Assembly: GCA_030043455.1 (NCBI GenBank)
Contig: JASHXQ010000135.1
Location: forward strand, 1-5,770
DNA: 5,770 nt
From: Nitrososphaerales archaeon
Lineage (GTDB): Archaea; Thermoproteota; Nitrososphaeria; Nitrososphaerales; CADDZS01
Direction: 5' to 3'
Shown piece by piece: positions 5,637 to 5,770 of the stretch. A model generated the notes under the pieces. It saw only the letters and a program-made list of their open reading frames with translations, was not told the DNA's origin and made no database searches. Made by a program: the position numbers and the translations under genes. Position 1 is the stretch's first letter. Each line of letters opens with the position of its first letter.

Positions 5637-5770
5637 TCACTGGGTTTCAATGATCGTCTCAATTGAATCTGCGTGAACTATCATTTTTGGGGGATATCCC
5701 AGAATTTCTTGAACCAGAGTTGTGTTGAAGGTCTTGGCGAACGCCGTTCCATTCTCGTTGAAAGGCTGGT
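5637..5770 (-). CDS. C-terminal 43 residues of an unidentified protein (cut by window edge)
   Basis: On the minus strand a frame is open from the right edge to a TGA at 5639-5637. It encodes 43 residues, beginning QPFNENGTAFAKTFNTTL and ending with LGYPPKMIVHADSIETIIETQ. The composition is protein-like: an alternating hydrophobic stretch (KMIVHADSIETII) and no low complexity. The direction agrees with the SelA-like gene 160 bp further on, and the T-run at 5575-5581 would separate the two. The family cannot be recognised from this tail. A chance frame of this length is possible, so confidence is moderate. Confidence 0.5.
   Translation of the reverse strand, partial: QPFNENGTAFAKTFNTTLVQEILGYPPKMIVHADSIETIIETQ

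Noticed and set aside
5476..5676. 66-residue plus-strand open frame in the right-hand intergenic region
   Set aside because: It overlaps the promoter region of the SelA-like gene and the right-edge gene antisense, shows no family features and has no convincing start context.
1..5770. CRISPR array, tRNA, rRNA, insertion sequence or prophage genes
   Set aside because: No regularly spaced repeats, cloverleaf-like sequence, transposase or phage motifs were seen by eye on either strand.

Overview
This window reads as chromosomal DNA of moderate GC content from an uncultured prokaryote, more likely an archaeon than a bacterium. Candidate TATA-like boxes lie ahead of the genes, ribosome binding sites are weak, and three of the four gene starts are GTG or TTG. 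The soluble cyclase-TolB-TPR protein and the cysteine-containing class III PLP enzyme also resemble proteins I know from soil Thaumarchaeota, Bathyarchaeota and Thermococcales. This is an inference. Similar genes occur in bacteria, and the window holds no rRNA or other decisive marker.

Layout from left to right: (1) 1-1712, minus strand: a large soluble class III nucleotide cyclase with TolB-N-like and TPR domains, cut by the left edge (570 codons visible). (2) 1713-2013: an intergenic stretch with a perfect 7-bp inverted repeat, two TATA-like sites and a 77-codon open frame without ATG on the minus strand. (3) 2014-2943 and 2954-4291, plus strand, 10 bp apart: an acetamidase/formamidase-family amidase, then a PLP enzyme that annotation pipelines would call an aspartate/GABA aminotransferase. 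Its active-site pattern matches, from memory, alpha-amino-epsilon-caprolactam (ACL) racemase, an amino-acid-amide racemase. (4) 4295-5476, minus strand, convergent with the racemase gene and only 3 bp from it: a SelA-like PLP enzyme with its Schiff-base lysine. (5) 5477-5636: a short leader region with a TATA-like box, a GC-rich inverted repeat and a T-run. (6) 5637-5770, minus strand: the last 43 residues of a protein I could not identify.

The main biological idea is the amidase-racemase pair. Together they could convert a racemic or D-amino-acid amide, or an amino lactam, to a single free amino acid: the racemase interconverts the amide enantiomers and a stereospecific amidase hydrolyses one. 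The neighbouring SelA-like enzyme could act on the released amino acid, but it is on the opposite strand and is not co-transcribed. The cyclase is divergent and probably belongs to a separate signalling function. Family comparisons are from memory of known sequences, not from a search.
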